Assembly: GCA_052273485.1 (NCBI GenBank)
Contig: DAVZID010000008.1
Coordinates: 1 to 64,000 of the forward strand
Direction: 5' to 3'
Source of the DNA: Anthropogastromicrobium sp052273485
GTDB taxonomy: Bacteria > Bacillota > Clostridia > Lachnospirales > Lachnospiraceae
DNA length: 64,000 nt
Shown one piece after another: positions 8,283-17,540 of the stretch; position 1 is the stretch's first letter, and every line of letters begins with the position of its first letter. Below the pieces are notes generated by a model, which did no database searches, was not told the origin of the DNA, and was given only the letters and a program-made list of their open reading frames with translations. The position numbers were made by a program, and so were the translations under genes.

Positions 8283-9752
8283 ATGGAAAATCAGTTTCGG
8301 CAGTACCCACTTGAGGAGGGAATTTTAAATGCACTTGACGCGCTCGGCTACACACAGCCGACCGAGATTCAGGCAGCCGTGATACCGACAATTTTAGAGG
8401 GGCGCGACATCATTGCAAAGTCAAAGACAGGAAGCGGAAAGACAGCCGCATTTGCCATTCCGGTCTGTAACAATATCGAATGGGAGCAAAATACTGCGCA
8501 GGCGCTTGTCCTAGAGCCGACAAGAGAGCTGGCCTTTCAGGTAAAGGATGAGTTGTATGCGATTGGACGTTTTAAGCGTCTGAAGGTGCCGGTGCTTTAC
8601 GGCGGCTTTCCGATGGAAAAGCAGATTTTGACGTTAAAGCAGAAATCCCATATCGTAGTGGGTACGCCGGGACGCGTTCTTGATCACTGCAAGCGAGGCA
8701 CACTTGATCTGTCAAAGGTGCGCTATGTCGTCATCGACGAGGCAGATCTGATGCTCGACATGGGCTTTATCGAGGATGTCAAAAATATTTTGATGCATCT
8801 TGAGGGAAAGCCAGTCTTTATGCTGTTTTCGGCAACGATGGGCGAGCGCTTAGAGGCTCTTGCCGCAGAGTTTATGCACGATCCGCTTGAGATTAAGATT
8901 GAAAATGATACTGAGACGGCAGACACGATCGAGCAATTTGGCTATTTTGTCGACGAGGATGAGAAGAAGCTTCCGCTCTTTCTTGATATTCTTACGATGG
9001 AAAATCCGGATAACGCGATGGTATTCTGCGGCACAAGAGAGATGGTTGAGGTATTGTATTATCGCCTCAGAAAAGAAGGAATCGCCTGTGGTATGCTGCA
9101 TGGCATGATCGACCAGAAGGTGCGAACACGCACGATCGAGGATTTCAGAGCGCAGGGGTTTCGCATTCTGATCGCAACGGATGTGGCGGCGCGCGGCGTC
9201 GATTTTCAAAACATCACACACGTCTTTAACTATGACCTTCCGACAAACAAGGAGGTCTATGTACACCGCATCGGGCGAACCGGACGTGCCGGGGAGACGG
9301 GACGCGCGGTCAGTTTAATTCGCGACGATGAGCGAAAGATGCGAAATGCCATCGAAGGCTTTACCGGTGTGAAGCTGACGATCCTCGAAGCACCAGCGGC
9401 AGAGGATGTCGAGGCCGCACGAAACGCCTTTTTAAAGCGTCAGCGTCAGAAGCGTCCGCGCAAGAAGAAAAAGCAGGACGTGTTTGGCGGCCAGATCATG
9501 AATCTGACGATCGGAGGCGGAAAGAAGTCAAAGCTCAGAAGCGGCGACGTAGTTGGCGCGATCAGCAGCATTGATGGAGTGGACGGAAAGACCGATATTG
9601 GTGCGATTGATATCCGCGAGAGCATCACCTATGTCGAGATTTTAAATGGCAAGGGTGCGCTTGTACTCGAGGAGCTTCCAAAGCGCACAATGAAAGGAAA
9701 ATACAGAAAGGTTCATCAGACAAGGGAAAGGATAGGTACGATAACAAAATGA
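8283..9752 (+). CDS. DEAD-box RNA helicase, DbpA-like
   Basis: ATP-dependent RNA remodelling enzyme, 489 residues. The motifs appear in order: Q-motif near 23, motif I SKTGSGKTAAF with Lys53, PTRELAFQ, TPGRVLDH, motif II DEAD at 152-155, SAT in FSATM, ARGVDF and HRIGRTGRAG. A basic linker (about 385-400) leads to a C-terminal domain like the DbpA RNA-binding domain, which in DbpA targets a 23S rRNA hairpin. A role in ribosome assembly is therefore inferred. It is 68 bases downstream of deoB without a visible terminator, and its stop overlaps the GH42 start as ATGA. Confidence 0.9.
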   Translation: MENQFRQYPLEEGILNALDALGYTQPTEIQAAVIPTILEGRDIIAKSKTGSGKTAAFAIPVCNNIEWEQNTAQALVLEPTRELAFQVKDELYAIGRFKRLKVPVLYGGFPMEKQILTLKQKSHIVVGTPGRVLDHCKRGTLDLSKVRYVVIDEADLMLDMGFIEDVKNILMHLEGKPVFMLFSATMGERLEALAAEFMHDPLEIKIENDTETADTIEQFGYFVDEDEKKLPLFLDILTMENPDNAMVFCGTREMVEVLYYRLRKEGIACGMLHGMIDQKVRTRTIEDFRAQGFRILIATDVAARGVDFQNITHVFNYDLPTNKEVYVHRIGRTGRAGETGRAVSLIRDDERKMRNAIEGFTGVKLTILEAPAAEDVEAARNAFLKRQRQKRPRKKKKQDVFGGQIMNLTIGGGKKSKLRSGDVVGAISSIDGVDGKTDIGAIDIRESITYVEILNGKGALVLEELPKRTMKGKYRKVHQTRERIGTITK

Positions 9753-11785
9753 GACATTCAATCGAAATGGAAAAATTGACACTTGGTGTCTGCTATTATC
9801 CAGAGCACTGGGATCGCGCGCTGTGGCGTGACGATCTGCAGCGCATGAAGCAGTATGGAATTGAAGTAATTCGTCTTGCCGAGTTTTCATGGGCACTTAT
9901 GGAACCAGAGGAAGGAAAGTACGATTTTTCATTCTGGGATGAATTTTTAACGCTCGCTACCGAGGAACAGATGAAGGTCATCTTCTGTACACCGACGGCG
10001 ACACCACCTGCATGGCTGTCCGAAAACTATCCGGAGACATTAAATGCCGATGGCGATGGCAATTTGATGTACCATGGCATGAGATGGCAGCACAATTTGA
10101 CGTCACCAAAGTATTTGGAGTTCTGTGAGAAGATCACAAGACGCATGGCAGAGCATTTTAATAAGTATGACTGCATCATTGGCTGGCAGCTTGACAATGA
10201 AGTCAACTGTGAGACAAATGAGTATTATTCTAAGAGTGACCATGAGGCCTTCCGTGCATTTTTAAAGGAGCGCTTTGGCACTCTTGACAACTTAAACGAG
10301 AAGATGGGTACGGTGTTTTGGAGCCAGACTTACACCGATTGGAATCAGATTCATTTGGCAAGAAGAAGCACCGCTGGTACTGGAATTGCCAATCCGCATA
10401 TGCAGCTTGAGCAAGTTCGCTTTATCTCTCACAGCGCAGTTCACTATCTGGCATTGCAGGCGGCAATCGTAAGAGAGACAGCTGGAAATCGTTTCATCAC
10501 GACAAATGGTATTTTTGGAAATCTGGATTATCAGAAACTGATGGAGTCTGGTGTGGACTTTATCATGTACGACAGCTATCCAAACTTTGCCTACGCGATG
10601 GATCGCCCGGACGGCGGCGAGCACGATTTAAAGGATCGAAATTCTTCCTTTAATCTGGCAAAAACAAGAGCCATCTCTCCACTGTTTGGAATCATGGAGC
10701 AGCAGGCAGGACCGGGTGGCTGGAATTTCCGCATTCATCAGGCAAGCCCGAAGCCAGGACAACTGCGTCTTTGGACGATGCAGTCCGTTGCACACGGCGC
10801 TGATTTTGTAAGCTATTTTCGTTGGAGAACCTGCTCCTTTGGAACTGAGATTTATTGGCATGGATTAAATGATTATTGCAATCGTCCGAACCGCCGTCTG
10901 GAAGAATTGTCTTTGGTAAAAGCTGATTTTGAGGCAATCAAGGACACGGCAGGTCACCCGTATGAGGCAGCCGTCGGCATTTTGTGTGACTACGACAACG
11001 AGTGGGATGGACAGAAGGATGTATGGCATGGTCCGCTTCGCAATTTCAGCACAGACGGATGGTTTCGTTCTCTTCAAAAAAAGCATATCCCATTTGATTT
11101 TGTGGATTTCAGAGACGAAACAAAGCCAGAAGATCTGTCAAAGTACGATCTTCTTGTCTATCCGCATGCTGCGATTTTCACGAAAGAGCGCGCTGCACAT
11201 TTGACCCAGTACGTGGAAAATGGCGGAAAACTGATCATGGGCTGCCGCACCGGATACAAGGATATCTACGGACGCTGCCCAATGCAGCCAATGCCGGGTG
11301 AGGTGGCGAAGCTTTGTGGAACAACCGTCGAGGACTTTACCTTCCTTGCGCCGGGTGAACCGATGGAGTATGTAAATTGGAATGGAAAACGCATTCCGGC
11401 ACCGGTATTTAACGATGTACTTACAACCGAATTTGGCGGAACGGCAGAGGGCTTTTTCGAAGGCAATTATTACGATGGAAAACCAGCGCTCGTGACAAAG
11501 AAGACGGGAAAAGGAATCGCACTGTACTTTGGCGGCTGCTTTGCCGAGGAGACAGCAGATGCGTTCTTAGAGGAGCTTGGCATTAAAACACCGGCACCGT
11601 GGCTTGACATTCCAGAAGGCTGTGAGCTTACAAAGCGCGGCGAGGAATATTTTGTGTTAAATTATAAGGCACAAAGCTGTGAGATCACCACACAAAAGGC
11701 AGTCAAGGATCTCCTAACGGGAGAGACAATTAACGGTACGTATACGCTTGTACCATATGGCGTGCTTGTATTGAAGGAAATATAA
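9749..11785 (+). CDS. GH42 beta-galactosidase
   Basis: Hydrolyses terminal beta-galactosides inside the cell; there is no signal peptide. The 678-residue protein shows the GH42 opening GVCYYPEHWD, the acid/base Glu151 in LDNEVNCETNE and the nucleophile Glu317 in GIMEQQAGPGGW, followed by trimerisation-like and C-terminal beta domains. The start overlaps the helicase stop (ATGA); a second ATG at 9767 is also possible. The last codons lie in the left inverted repeat of the element at 11781-12000, so that insertion may have set the present C-terminus. No lac-type transporter is adjacent. Confidence 0.93.
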   Translation: MRHSIEMEKLTLGVCYYPEHWDRALWRDDLQRMKQYGIEVIRLAEFSWALMEPEEGKYDFSFWDEFLTLATEEQMKVIFCTPTATPPAWLSENYPETLNADGDGNLMYHGMRWQHNLTSPKYLEFCEKITRRMAEHFNKYDCIIGWQLDNEVNCETNEYYSKSDHEAFRAFLKERFGTLDNLNEKMGTVFWSQTYTDWNQIHLARRSTAGTGIANPHMQLEQVRFISHSAVHYLALQAAIVRETAGNRFITTNGIFGNLDYQKLMESGVDFIMYDSYPNFAYAMDRPDGGEHDLKDRNSSFNLAKTRAISPLFGIMEQQAGPGGWNFRIHQASPKPGQLRLWTMQSVAHGADFVSYFRWRTCSFGTEIYWHGLNDYCNRPNRRLEELSLVKADFEAIKDTAGHPYEAAVGILCDYDNEWDGQKDVWHGPLRNFSTDGWFRSLQKKHIPFDFVDFRDETKPEDLSKYDLLVYPHAAIFTKERAAHLTQYVENGGKLIMGCRTGYKDIYGRCPMQPMPGEVAKLCGTTVEDFTFLAPGEPMEYVNWNGKRIPAPVFNDVLTTEFGGTAEGFFEGNYYDGKPALVTKKTGKGIALYFGGCFAEETADAFLEELGIKTPAPWLDIPEGCELTKRGEEYFVLNYKAQSCEITTQKAVKDLLTGETINGTYTLVPYGVLVLKEI

Positions 11786-12000
11786 TATGATACCAGGGTC
11801 AAAAGCTCCAAAAGCCGTTCGTGCTTGCACGATTAGGTTTTGGAGCTTGGGACCCGCAAAAACATGAGGATGCAGCGATTTTCAAGGAAAATCAGCGAAT
11901 CCGAATGGTTTTAGAATTGCGAAAGTTCTCAGCAACGGAGCAATTCGTGGATATTAGTTGGGGGCAAAATACCTTTTGACCCCAACATCATAATATTATA
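11781..12000 (+). repeat. MITE-like 220-bp element with terminal inverted repeats
   Basis: The left end (from 11781, TATAATATGATACCAGGGTC) and the right end read in reverse (12000 back to 11973) share TATAATAT, GAT and GGGTCAAAAG, with short differences between. Inside are nested hairpins: 11796-11813 with 11838-11855 (18-bp arms, 2 mismatches), 11819-11832, 11877-11882 with 11888-11893, 11914-11920 with 11940-11946, and 11957-11969 with 11974-11986. No ORF fills it. It occupies most of the 300-bp gap before the aspartokinase and begins within the GH42 stop region. Orientation is arbitrary. Confidence 0.6.
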
Positions 12001-12089
12001 GAAGAAAAAAAGAGAACCGCCCAGGCCAGTTATTGAAAACAGATGTTTAAGACAACTTTTTAAGACAGCTGCCTGTGGCGGAGAAATGA

Positions 12090-13307
12090 GTGAACATGCT
12101 GATAGTAAAAAAATTCGGCGGAACTTCAGTTGCCGATAAGGACAGAATTTTTAATGTGGCAAAGCGCTGCATCCGCGATTACGAAGCTGGAAATGATGTG
12201 GTAGTCGTTCTTTCTGCAATGGGAAAGTATACGGATGAGTTGATCGACAAGGCAAAAGAGATCAATCCAAATCCGCCAAAGCGAGAGATGGATATGCTCT
12301 TTACGATCGGAGAGCAGATGTCGGTATCGCTTATGGCAATGGCGATGGCAAAGCTTGGTGTGCGCGCCGTTTCATTAAATGCATTTCAGGTACCGATGAA
12401 GACAACAAGCGCTTATGGAAATGCACGCTTAAAAAAGATTGACACGGAGCGCATTCGCCGTGAGTTGGATGATCGAAAGATTGTAATTGTGACCGGTTTT
12501 CAGGGTGTCAACAAGTACGATGATTACACGACACTTGGACGTGGCGGCTCGGATACGACAGCCGTTGCGCTTGCAGCCGTGCTTCATGCCGATGCATGCG
12601 AGATTTACACCGATGTAGACGGTGTTTACACAGCTGACCCTAGACTGGTGCCGACCGCCAGAAAGCTTGACGAAATCTCCTATGATGAGATGCTTGATTT
12701 AGCGGCACTCGGCGCAGGTGTATTGCACAGTCGAAGCGTTGAGATGGCAAAGAAATACGGTGTACAGCTTGTTGTACGTTCTAGCTTAAATGAATCTGAA
12801 GGAACAATCGTGAAGGGAGTAGCAAAGAGAATGGAAAGAATGTTGATTAGCGGTGTGGCACTTGATCGCGAGGCAGACCGGATCTCTGTAATCGGAATCG
12901 CAGATGTGCCAGGCAGCGCATTTAAGCTGTTTCACACGCTTGCAAAAAACAATATCAATGTCGATATCATTATTCAGTCGGTAGGCCGTGACGGCACAAA
13001 GGATATTTCCTTTACCGTGTCACATAACAATTTGGAGGATGCAGTCAATCTGTTAAATAGCTGCAAGGAGCAGCTTGGCTTTGATCATGTCGAGTATAAC
13101 TGCGATGTCGTGAAGCTGTCTGTTGTCGGATCTGGTATGATGTCTCACCCGGGTGTTGCGGCAAAGATGTTTGAGTGTCTGTACAATGAAAACATTAACA
13201 TCAACATGATTGCAACCTCGGAGATTCGTATTACCGTGCTGATTCCAGAGAAAGATGCTGTGCGCGCGATGAATGCGGTACATGATGCGTTTGGACTGGC
13301 AGAGTGA
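12090..13307 (+). CDS. lysC: Aspartate kinase (short form, two ACT domains)
   Basis: Phosphorylates aspartate, the first step toward lysine, threonine, methionine and diaminopimelate. The 405-residue form has the kinase signature VKKFGGTSVAD at the N-terminus, a TLGRGGSDTTAVALA loop near 151 and two ACT repeats after about 260 (RISVIGIADVPGSAFKLF and KLSVVGSGMMSHPGVAAKMF). The length and ACT layout match monofunctional, feedback-regulated LysC. I use the GTG at 12090 because GGCGGAGAAA lies at the right distance; ATG 12096 is an alternative. I see no lysine riboswitch upstream, only the MITE-like element. A second aspartokinase lies at 28399. Confidence 0.93.
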   Translation: MNMLIVKKFGGTSVADKDRIFNVAKRCIRDYEAGNDVVVVLSAMGKYTDELIDKAKEINPNPPKREMDMLFTIGEQMSVSLMAMAMAKLGVRAVSLNAFQVPMKTTSAYGNARLKKIDTERIRRELDDRKIVIVTGFQGVNKYDDYTTLGRGGSDTTAVALAAVLHADACEIYTDVDGVYTADPRLVPTARKLDEISYDEMLDLAALGAGVLHSRSVEMAKKYGVQLVVRSSLNESEGTIVKGVAKRMERMLISGVALDREADRISVIGIADVPGSAFKLFHTLAKNNINVDIIIQSVGRDGTKDISFTVSHNNLEDAVNLLNSCKEQLGFDHVEYNCDVVKLSVVGSGMMSHPGVAAKMFECLYNENININMIATSEIRITVLIPEKDAVRAMNAVHDAFGLAE

Positions 13308-13378
13308 TGTGACTTGGTTAACCCGGTAGGTTACAAAAAACATCAGATTTATCACATGAGAAAGGAAAGGTGAAAACT

Positions 13379-14533
13379 GTGACAGAAACAATTCGTTATG
13401 TTGGAGTAAATGATCATCAGGTCGATTTATTTGAGGGACAATACCACGTGCCAAACGGTATGTCATACAATTCGTATGTAATTCTCGATGAGAAGATTGC
13501 GGTTATGGATACTGTGGATGCTCATTTTGGAGAAGAATGGATGGACAACGTGAAGACCGTATTAGCAGGTCGCACGCCAGATTATCTGATTGTCCAGCAC
13601 ATGGAGCCAGATCACTCTGCAAACATTAGCCGTTTTATGGAGGCATATCCACAGGCAGTTGTCGTTGCAACCGCAAAGGCATTTGTCATGATGAAACAGT
13701 TCTTCGGAACCGATTATGCAGACAGACGTATTCAGGCAACCGAAAAAGAGCCGCTTTCACTTGGCAGCCATACCCTTCATTTTGTAATGGCACCGATGGT
13801 TCACTGGCCGGAGGTTATGGTTACATATGAGAGCAGCGAGAAGGTATTATTCTCCGCGGATGGCTTTGGAAAGTTTGGTGCACTCGACCGTGAGGAGCCA
13901 TGGGATGATGAGGCAAGACGCTACTATATCGGCATTGTCGGAAAATATGGTGCTCAGGTTCAGGCATTATTAAAGAAAGCGGCAGCGCTTGATATTGCAA
14001 CAATTTGTCCGCTGCATGGTCCTGTTCTTGATCGCGATTTGGGCCATTACCTGAATCTGTATCAGCTGTGGTCCTCTTATACACCGGAGAAAAAGGCGGT
14101 TGTGATTGCGTATGCGTCGGTGTATGGAAATACAAAAGAGGCAGCGCTTATGTTAGCTGACACACTTAGACGAAATGGACAGGAAGTAATCGTTCATGAT
14201 TTGGCAAGATGCGATATGGCACAGGCCGTAGCCGATGCATTTTGCTGCAGCAGCTTAGTGTTAGCGTCGATCACCTACAATGCAGACGTTTCTCCATGCA
14301 TGAAGACGTTTCTCAATCAGCTTGTCGAGCACAATTATCAGAATCGCACCGTTGGATTTATTGAGAACGGCAGCTGGGCGCCAATGGCAGCAAAGGTTAT
14401 GAAACAGATGCTGGAAGGATGTAAGAAGCTGACCGTCGCAGAAACCGTTGTCACGGTGCGCGGTGCTGTTACAGAACTGGTAAAGGCGCAGGTGCAGGAG
14501 CAGATAAATGCGCTAGCAGCAAAGCTTGTGTGA
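13379..14533 (+). CDS. A-type flavoprotein (FprA-like O2/NO reductase)
   Basis: A two-domain diiron flavoprotein that detoxifies oxygen or nitric oxide in anaerobes. The N-terminal metallo-beta-lactamase-like domain carries the diiron ligand set HMEPDHS near residue 77 with later His residues (MVHWPE, PLHGP). The C-terminal flavodoxin domain starts around 240 with the FMN loop YASVYGNTKEAAL. At about 384 residues it matches family length. GTG 13379 lies 8 bases after AAAGGAAAGG, so I prefer it to GTG 13370, which overlaps that site. It needs an electron donor such as rubredoxin, not seen nearby. Confidence 0.92.
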   Translation: MTETIRYVGVNDHQVDLFEGQYHVPNGMSYNSYVILDEKIAVMDTVDAHFGEEWMDNVKTVLAGRTPDYLIVQHMEPDHSANISRFMEAYPQAVVVATAKAFVMMKQFFGTDYADRRIQATEKEPLSLGSHTLHFVMAPMVHWPEVMVTYESSEKVLFSADGFGKFGALDREEPWDDEARRYYIGIVGKYGAQVQALLKKAAALDIATICPLHGPVLDRDLGHYLNLYQLWSSYTPEKKAVVIAYASVYGNTKEAALMLADTLRRNGQEVIVHDLARCDMAQAVADAFCCSSLVLASITYNADVSPCMKTFLNQLVEHNYQNRTVGFIENGSWAPMAAKVMKQMLEGCKKLTVAETVVTVRGAVTELVKAQVQEQINALAAKLV

Positions 14534-14557
14534 CGGCGAATGCCCCGGAAGGTTATG

Positions 14558-14582
14558 AAAAGCCCCTTTTCGGGGCTTTTTT
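14558..14582 (+). terminator. Rho-independent terminator after the flavoprotein gene
   Basis: GCCCC/GGGGC core (14562-14566, 14572-14576) flanked by A4/T4 and followed by a T-run. The A-run on the left lets it also serve the convergent minus-strand gene. Confidence 0.85.
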
Positions 14583-14594
14583 CGTAGATAAATT

Positions 14595-15326
14595 TTATTT
14601 CAGCAGATATACATACATCACAATATAGTGGCAGAAGCTTCCTGCCATTACAAACAGATGAAAGATTTCGTGGCATCCGAAATTTACATGGCGCTTTTCA
14701 AAAGCGGAGAGCTTCAGCGCGTAAATTACACCGCCAACTGTGTAGATCAGGCCACCGGCGAAAAGCCATAAGAAGCATCCTGTGCTCATTGTTGTAAGCA
14801 GCTGTGGGAAGGCAAAGATACATGCCCAGCCAAGTGCAATATACAAAACAGAGGAAATCCACTTCGGGCAGTAAACCCAGAAATATTTAAAGGCCATGCC
14901 AAGAAGAGAAATGCCCCATACGGCGGTGAGTAAAAGGTAACCAGTTATGCCTGGAATCGCCAACAGACACACCGGTGTGTAGCTTCCGGCAATCAGAACA
15001 AAAATCATCATGTGATCAAGTTTTTTCAAGGTTTCCTCATATTTATGTCCAGCTGGAATGGTGTGGTAAGCGGTGCTTGCCGAATAAAGTGCAACAAGGC
15101 TGATGGCATAAATTGCCATAGCAATAACACTCACCGGATTGTGCGTCTGTGCCGCCTTGATTAAAAGCGGAGCCGATGCACCAAGCGAAAAAATCGCACC
15201 GATAAAATGAGTGATGGCGCTTGCTGGGTCTTTCATATAGAGGGTATGGCGTCTGGCGGAATCGTTTGCAAAGCTTGTATTTGAAAGTTGGCCCGTCGTG
15301 CCATAAAGTGCTGCGGAAGTGTTCAT
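14595..15326 (-). CDS. Hemolysin III family membrane protein
   Basis: A 243-residue, seven-TM protein of the YqfA/hemolysin III (PAQR-like) family. Conserved polar signatures are visible: ITHFIGAIFSLGAS in the first helix, ALYSASTAYHTIP in the second and NFGCHEIFHLFVMAGSFCHYI at the end, where the His residues match the family's metal site. Despite the name, hemolytic activity is not established for most members. The start at 15326 has AGGAAAGGCAGG upstream; about 30 polar residues precede the first conserved block, so Met at about residue 31 is an alternative start. It is divergent from the gene at 15505. Confidence 0.88.
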   Translation of the reverse strand: MNTSAALYGTTGQLSNTSFANDSARRHTLYMKDPASAITHFIGAIFSLGASAPLLIKAAQTHNPVSVIAMAIYAISLVALYSASTAYHTIPAGHKYEETLKKLDHMMIFVLIAGSYTPVCLLAIPGITGYLLLTAVWGISLLGMAFKYFWVYCPKWISSVLYIALGWACIFAFPQLLTTMSTGCFLWLFAGGLIYTVGGVIYALKLSAFEKRHVNFGCHEIFHLFVMAGSFCHYIVMYVYLLK

Positions 15327-15386
15327 AGTAGTACCTGCCTTTCCTAAGAATTTATATGAAGAAAAAATAAATACTTAAACTTTTAT

Positions 15387-15407
15387 ATGTAGTTTTTGAA
15401 ACTACAT
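15387..15407. promoter_or_regulatory. 21-bp perfect palindrome in a divergent intergenic region
   Basis: ATGTAGTTT, three bases, then AAACTACAT form a perfect 9+3+9 inverted repeat midway between the divergent genes at 15326 and 15505. AT-rich promoter-like sequence follows. It has the form of a dimeric repressor operator. A second hairpin (AATTGC 15462-15467 with GCAATT 15485-15490) ends just before the GGAGG of the next gene. Confidence 0.45.
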
Positions 15408-15504
15408 TGTGCTATATACATATTATATACAAAAAAAGAAAAAATGCAAGAAGAAAAATAGAATTGCTGGAAACTAGCAAACTGGCAATTGGAGGATACA
15501 ACAG

Positions 15505-16290
15505 ATGGCAAAAGAAAGACAAACGGAGGTGATACGTACCACAAAAGAGCAGCGTGAACGTTTTTTATATGCGCTTGATAAGGTTGTGGGAAAAGATCAT
15601 GTGCGCGATGGAATCGGGACACTTTCGGAAAAGACAGTTCATGCGGTTTTAAAATATTATTATGAGTCTGATTCGGCGCACCATGAAATTCCACTTGAAA
15701 AGAGTGTTGCAGATATTTTCACAGGCAGCGAAGTCATTGAAATTCAAACGCGCGCGCTGTATCGCCTAAAGCCAAAGCTTGAAAAATTTCTGCCGTTGTA
15801 TCCAGTTACCGTTGTATATCCAATCCCTTATGATAAGTGGGTCTGCTGGATTGATGAGACAACTGGCGAGATTACGCAGAAACGAAAATCGCCGAAAAAG
15901 GGAAATCCCTACCTTGCATTCAAAGAGCTTTATACGATCCGCACCTTTTTAAATAATTCAAATCTTCACATCCGTCTCGTCTTGATGGATATGGAAGAAT
16001 ATCGTCTGTTAAATGGTTGGAGCAAAGATAAAAAGCGTGGTTCTGAGCGTTATGACCGCTTGCCGCTTCGCCTCGAGGATGAAGTGATCTTAGATAGCAC
16101 GCAAGATTATCTTCAATTATTGCCATTGGAATTAGAAGAGAACTTTACAAGTGCAGATTTTGCAAAAACTGTAAAGATCCCAAGAGGTCTAGCTGGAACA
16201 ACACTACTCGTTCTTTGGCAGTTGGGTTTGGTAGAACGAACCGGAAAAAGAGGCAATAGTTATCTATATAAGGTAACTGAATTGTGTTAA
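15505..16290 (+). CDS. Uncharacterised protein with PD-(D/E)XK-like core and C-terminal winged helix
   Basis: A 261-residue soluble protein I do not recognise by name. Residues 60-130 have the shape of a restriction-nuclease-like fold: Asp70 in VADIF, then Glu79 and Gln81 in VIEIQTRAL, an ExQ variant of the (D/E)xK motif, followed by a beta-rich stretch with the invariant-looking VYPIPYDKWVCWID. The last 45 residues (SADFAKTVKIPRG to the end) look like a winged helix. GGAGG is 9 bases before the ATG. It stands alone between a divergent membrane protein and degV. The nuclease reading is inference; it could be non-catalytic and DNA-binding. Confidence 0.6.
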   Translation: MAKERQTEVIRTTKEQRERFLYALDKVVGKDHVRDGIGTLSEKTVHAVLKYYYESDSAHHEIPLEKSVADIFTGSEVIEIQTRALYRLKPKLEKFLPLYPVTVVYPIPYDKWVCWIDETTGEITQKRKSPKKGNPYLAFKELYTIRTFLNNSNLHIRLVLMDMEEYRLLNGWSKDKKRGSERYDRLPLRLEDEVILDSTQDYLQLLPLELEENFTSADFAKTVKIPRGLAGTTLLVLWQLGLVERTGKRGNSYLYKVTELC

Positions 16291-16401
16291 GAAACCAAAA
16301 TGAGTATAGGGTTAACCGTAATAATTTTGTGAAAAAAGAATGGTACAGTTTGCGAAAAAAACATCGTAACATAGTTTTAAAAACCATATTTCGTTTTATT
16401 G

Positions 16402-16430
16402 TTGACACAACATGAAAATAGTGATACCAT
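16402..16430 (+). promoter_or_regulatory. Promoter for degV
   Basis: Perfect -35 TTGACA (16402-16407) with TACCAT 17 bp later (16425-16430). The -35 lies within the small palindrome TGTTGACACAACA. The 130-base leader that follows has two small hairpins (AGCC/GGCT and ATTGCGA/TTCGCAAT). Confidence 0.5.
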
Positions 16431-16560
16431 GATGCAGAAGAGAAAAAGCCAACTACGGCTAAAAAGAAAAAAGCAATTGCGAGCAATCATTCGCAATCAA
16501 GAAGCAGAAATAAAAAATAAGAATAAAGAAAGGGAAAAGAAACAGAAAGGTTCGAGTTTT

Positions 16561-17460
16561 ATGTCAGACTATTGCATTATTACAGATGGCTCCTGTGATC
16601 TGCCAAAGGATCTTGCAGCCAAAGAAAACATCACGGTAGTACCGTTTTATGTCTCATTTGATGAGAAGACCTATATGAAGGAAGGCATAGACATCGGCAT
16701 TCGCGATTTCTATCAGAAAATGGTCGATAATAAAAACGTCTTTCCAAAGTCCTCTTTGCCATCCGTACAGGACTATATCGAGGCATTTGAGCCAATTTTA
16801 AAGCAAGGCAAGGGCATTGTCTGCATTTGCATTACCTCGAAGTTTAGTGGGTCTGTGCAGTCTGCAACAAATGCAAAAAACATTCTTTTAGAGACGTATC
16901 CGGATGCGAAAATTGAAGTCATTGATTCGATGGTTAACACAGTTTTACAGGGACTGTTTGTGCTTCAGGCAGCAAAGATGTGCAACAGTGGCGTGCCGAT
17001 GGACGCTTGCGTAAAGGAACTTCTTTCCATTCGAGAGAGTGGCCGAATCTTCTTCACCATCGGAAACATTGATTATTTAAAGCATGGCGGACGTATCGGA
17101 AAGCTGTCCGGTCTTGCTGCATCCGTACTTGGCATTAAGCCGTTAATCACCTTAAAGGATGGCGAAATTTATAACTCTGGTATCAGCAGAAGCAGAAAGG
17201 CATCTCAGGTCAAGGTAATTGAACTGTTAAAGCAGTATATCAAGGAAGAAACTATTGATATGAAGAAATGGCAGCTTTGCGTTGGATTTGGTTACGATTA
17301 TGACGAGGCAGTTGCATTCCAAAGGCAAGCGGTTGACTCACTTGGCGGGCTGATCACCGAAAAGGATTGTCCGATTTTCCAGATTGGAGCAACAATTGGT
17401 GTTCATACGGGTCCGTATCCGCTTGGATTTGGAATTATTAAAAAGCAGACATTGTGTTAA
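16561..17460 (+). CDS. DegV family fatty-acid-binding protein
   Basis: A 299-residue cytoplasmic protein of the DegV family. Members such as FakB bind fatty acids and present them to a fatty-acid kinase. The opening IITDGSCDLPKDLA, the middle CICITSKFSGSVQSATNAK and GNIDYLKHGGRIGKLSG near 175 are family hallmarks. The reading frame is open upstream to 16399, but that part is a Lys/Arg run coinciding with the leader; the ATG at 16561 has GAAAGG about 10 bases before it. No fatty-acid kinase gene adjoins, so the kinase partner would be elsewhere. Confidence 0.9.
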   Translation: MSDYCIITDGSCDLPKDLAAKENITVVPFYVSFDEKTYMKEGIDIGIRDFYQKMVDNKNVFPKSSLPSVQDYIEAFEPILKQGKGIVCICITSKFSGSVQSATNAKNILLETYPDAKIEVIDSMVNTVLQGLFVLQAAKMCNSGVPMDACVKELLSIRESGRIFFTIGNIDYLKHGGRIGKLSGLAASVLGIKPLITLKDGEIYNSGISRSRKASQVKVIELLKQYIKEETIDMKKWQLCVGFGYDYDEAVAFQRQAVDSLGGLITEKDCPIFQIGATIGVHTGPYPLGFGIIKKQTLC

Positions 17461-17496
17461 AACGATACGAAAATGGTGTTAAAATACTGTTGAAAA

Positions 17497-17540
17497 AATA
17501 GGCCCAGGCCATGGGGATTACCATGGTCTGGGATTTTTTA
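17497..17540. terminator. Bidirectional terminator between degV and the HD gene
   Basis: Arms 17503-17514 and 17521-17532 (CCCAGGCCATGG, CCATGGTCTGGG) with an A-run before and a T-run after, so it works on both strands. The minus-strand HD gene stops inside the loop. Confidence 0.85.

Noticed and set aside
12001..12089. Lysine riboswitch before the aspartokinase
   Set aside because: The conserved L-box blocks are absent from the leader; the structure seen belongs to the MITE-like element.
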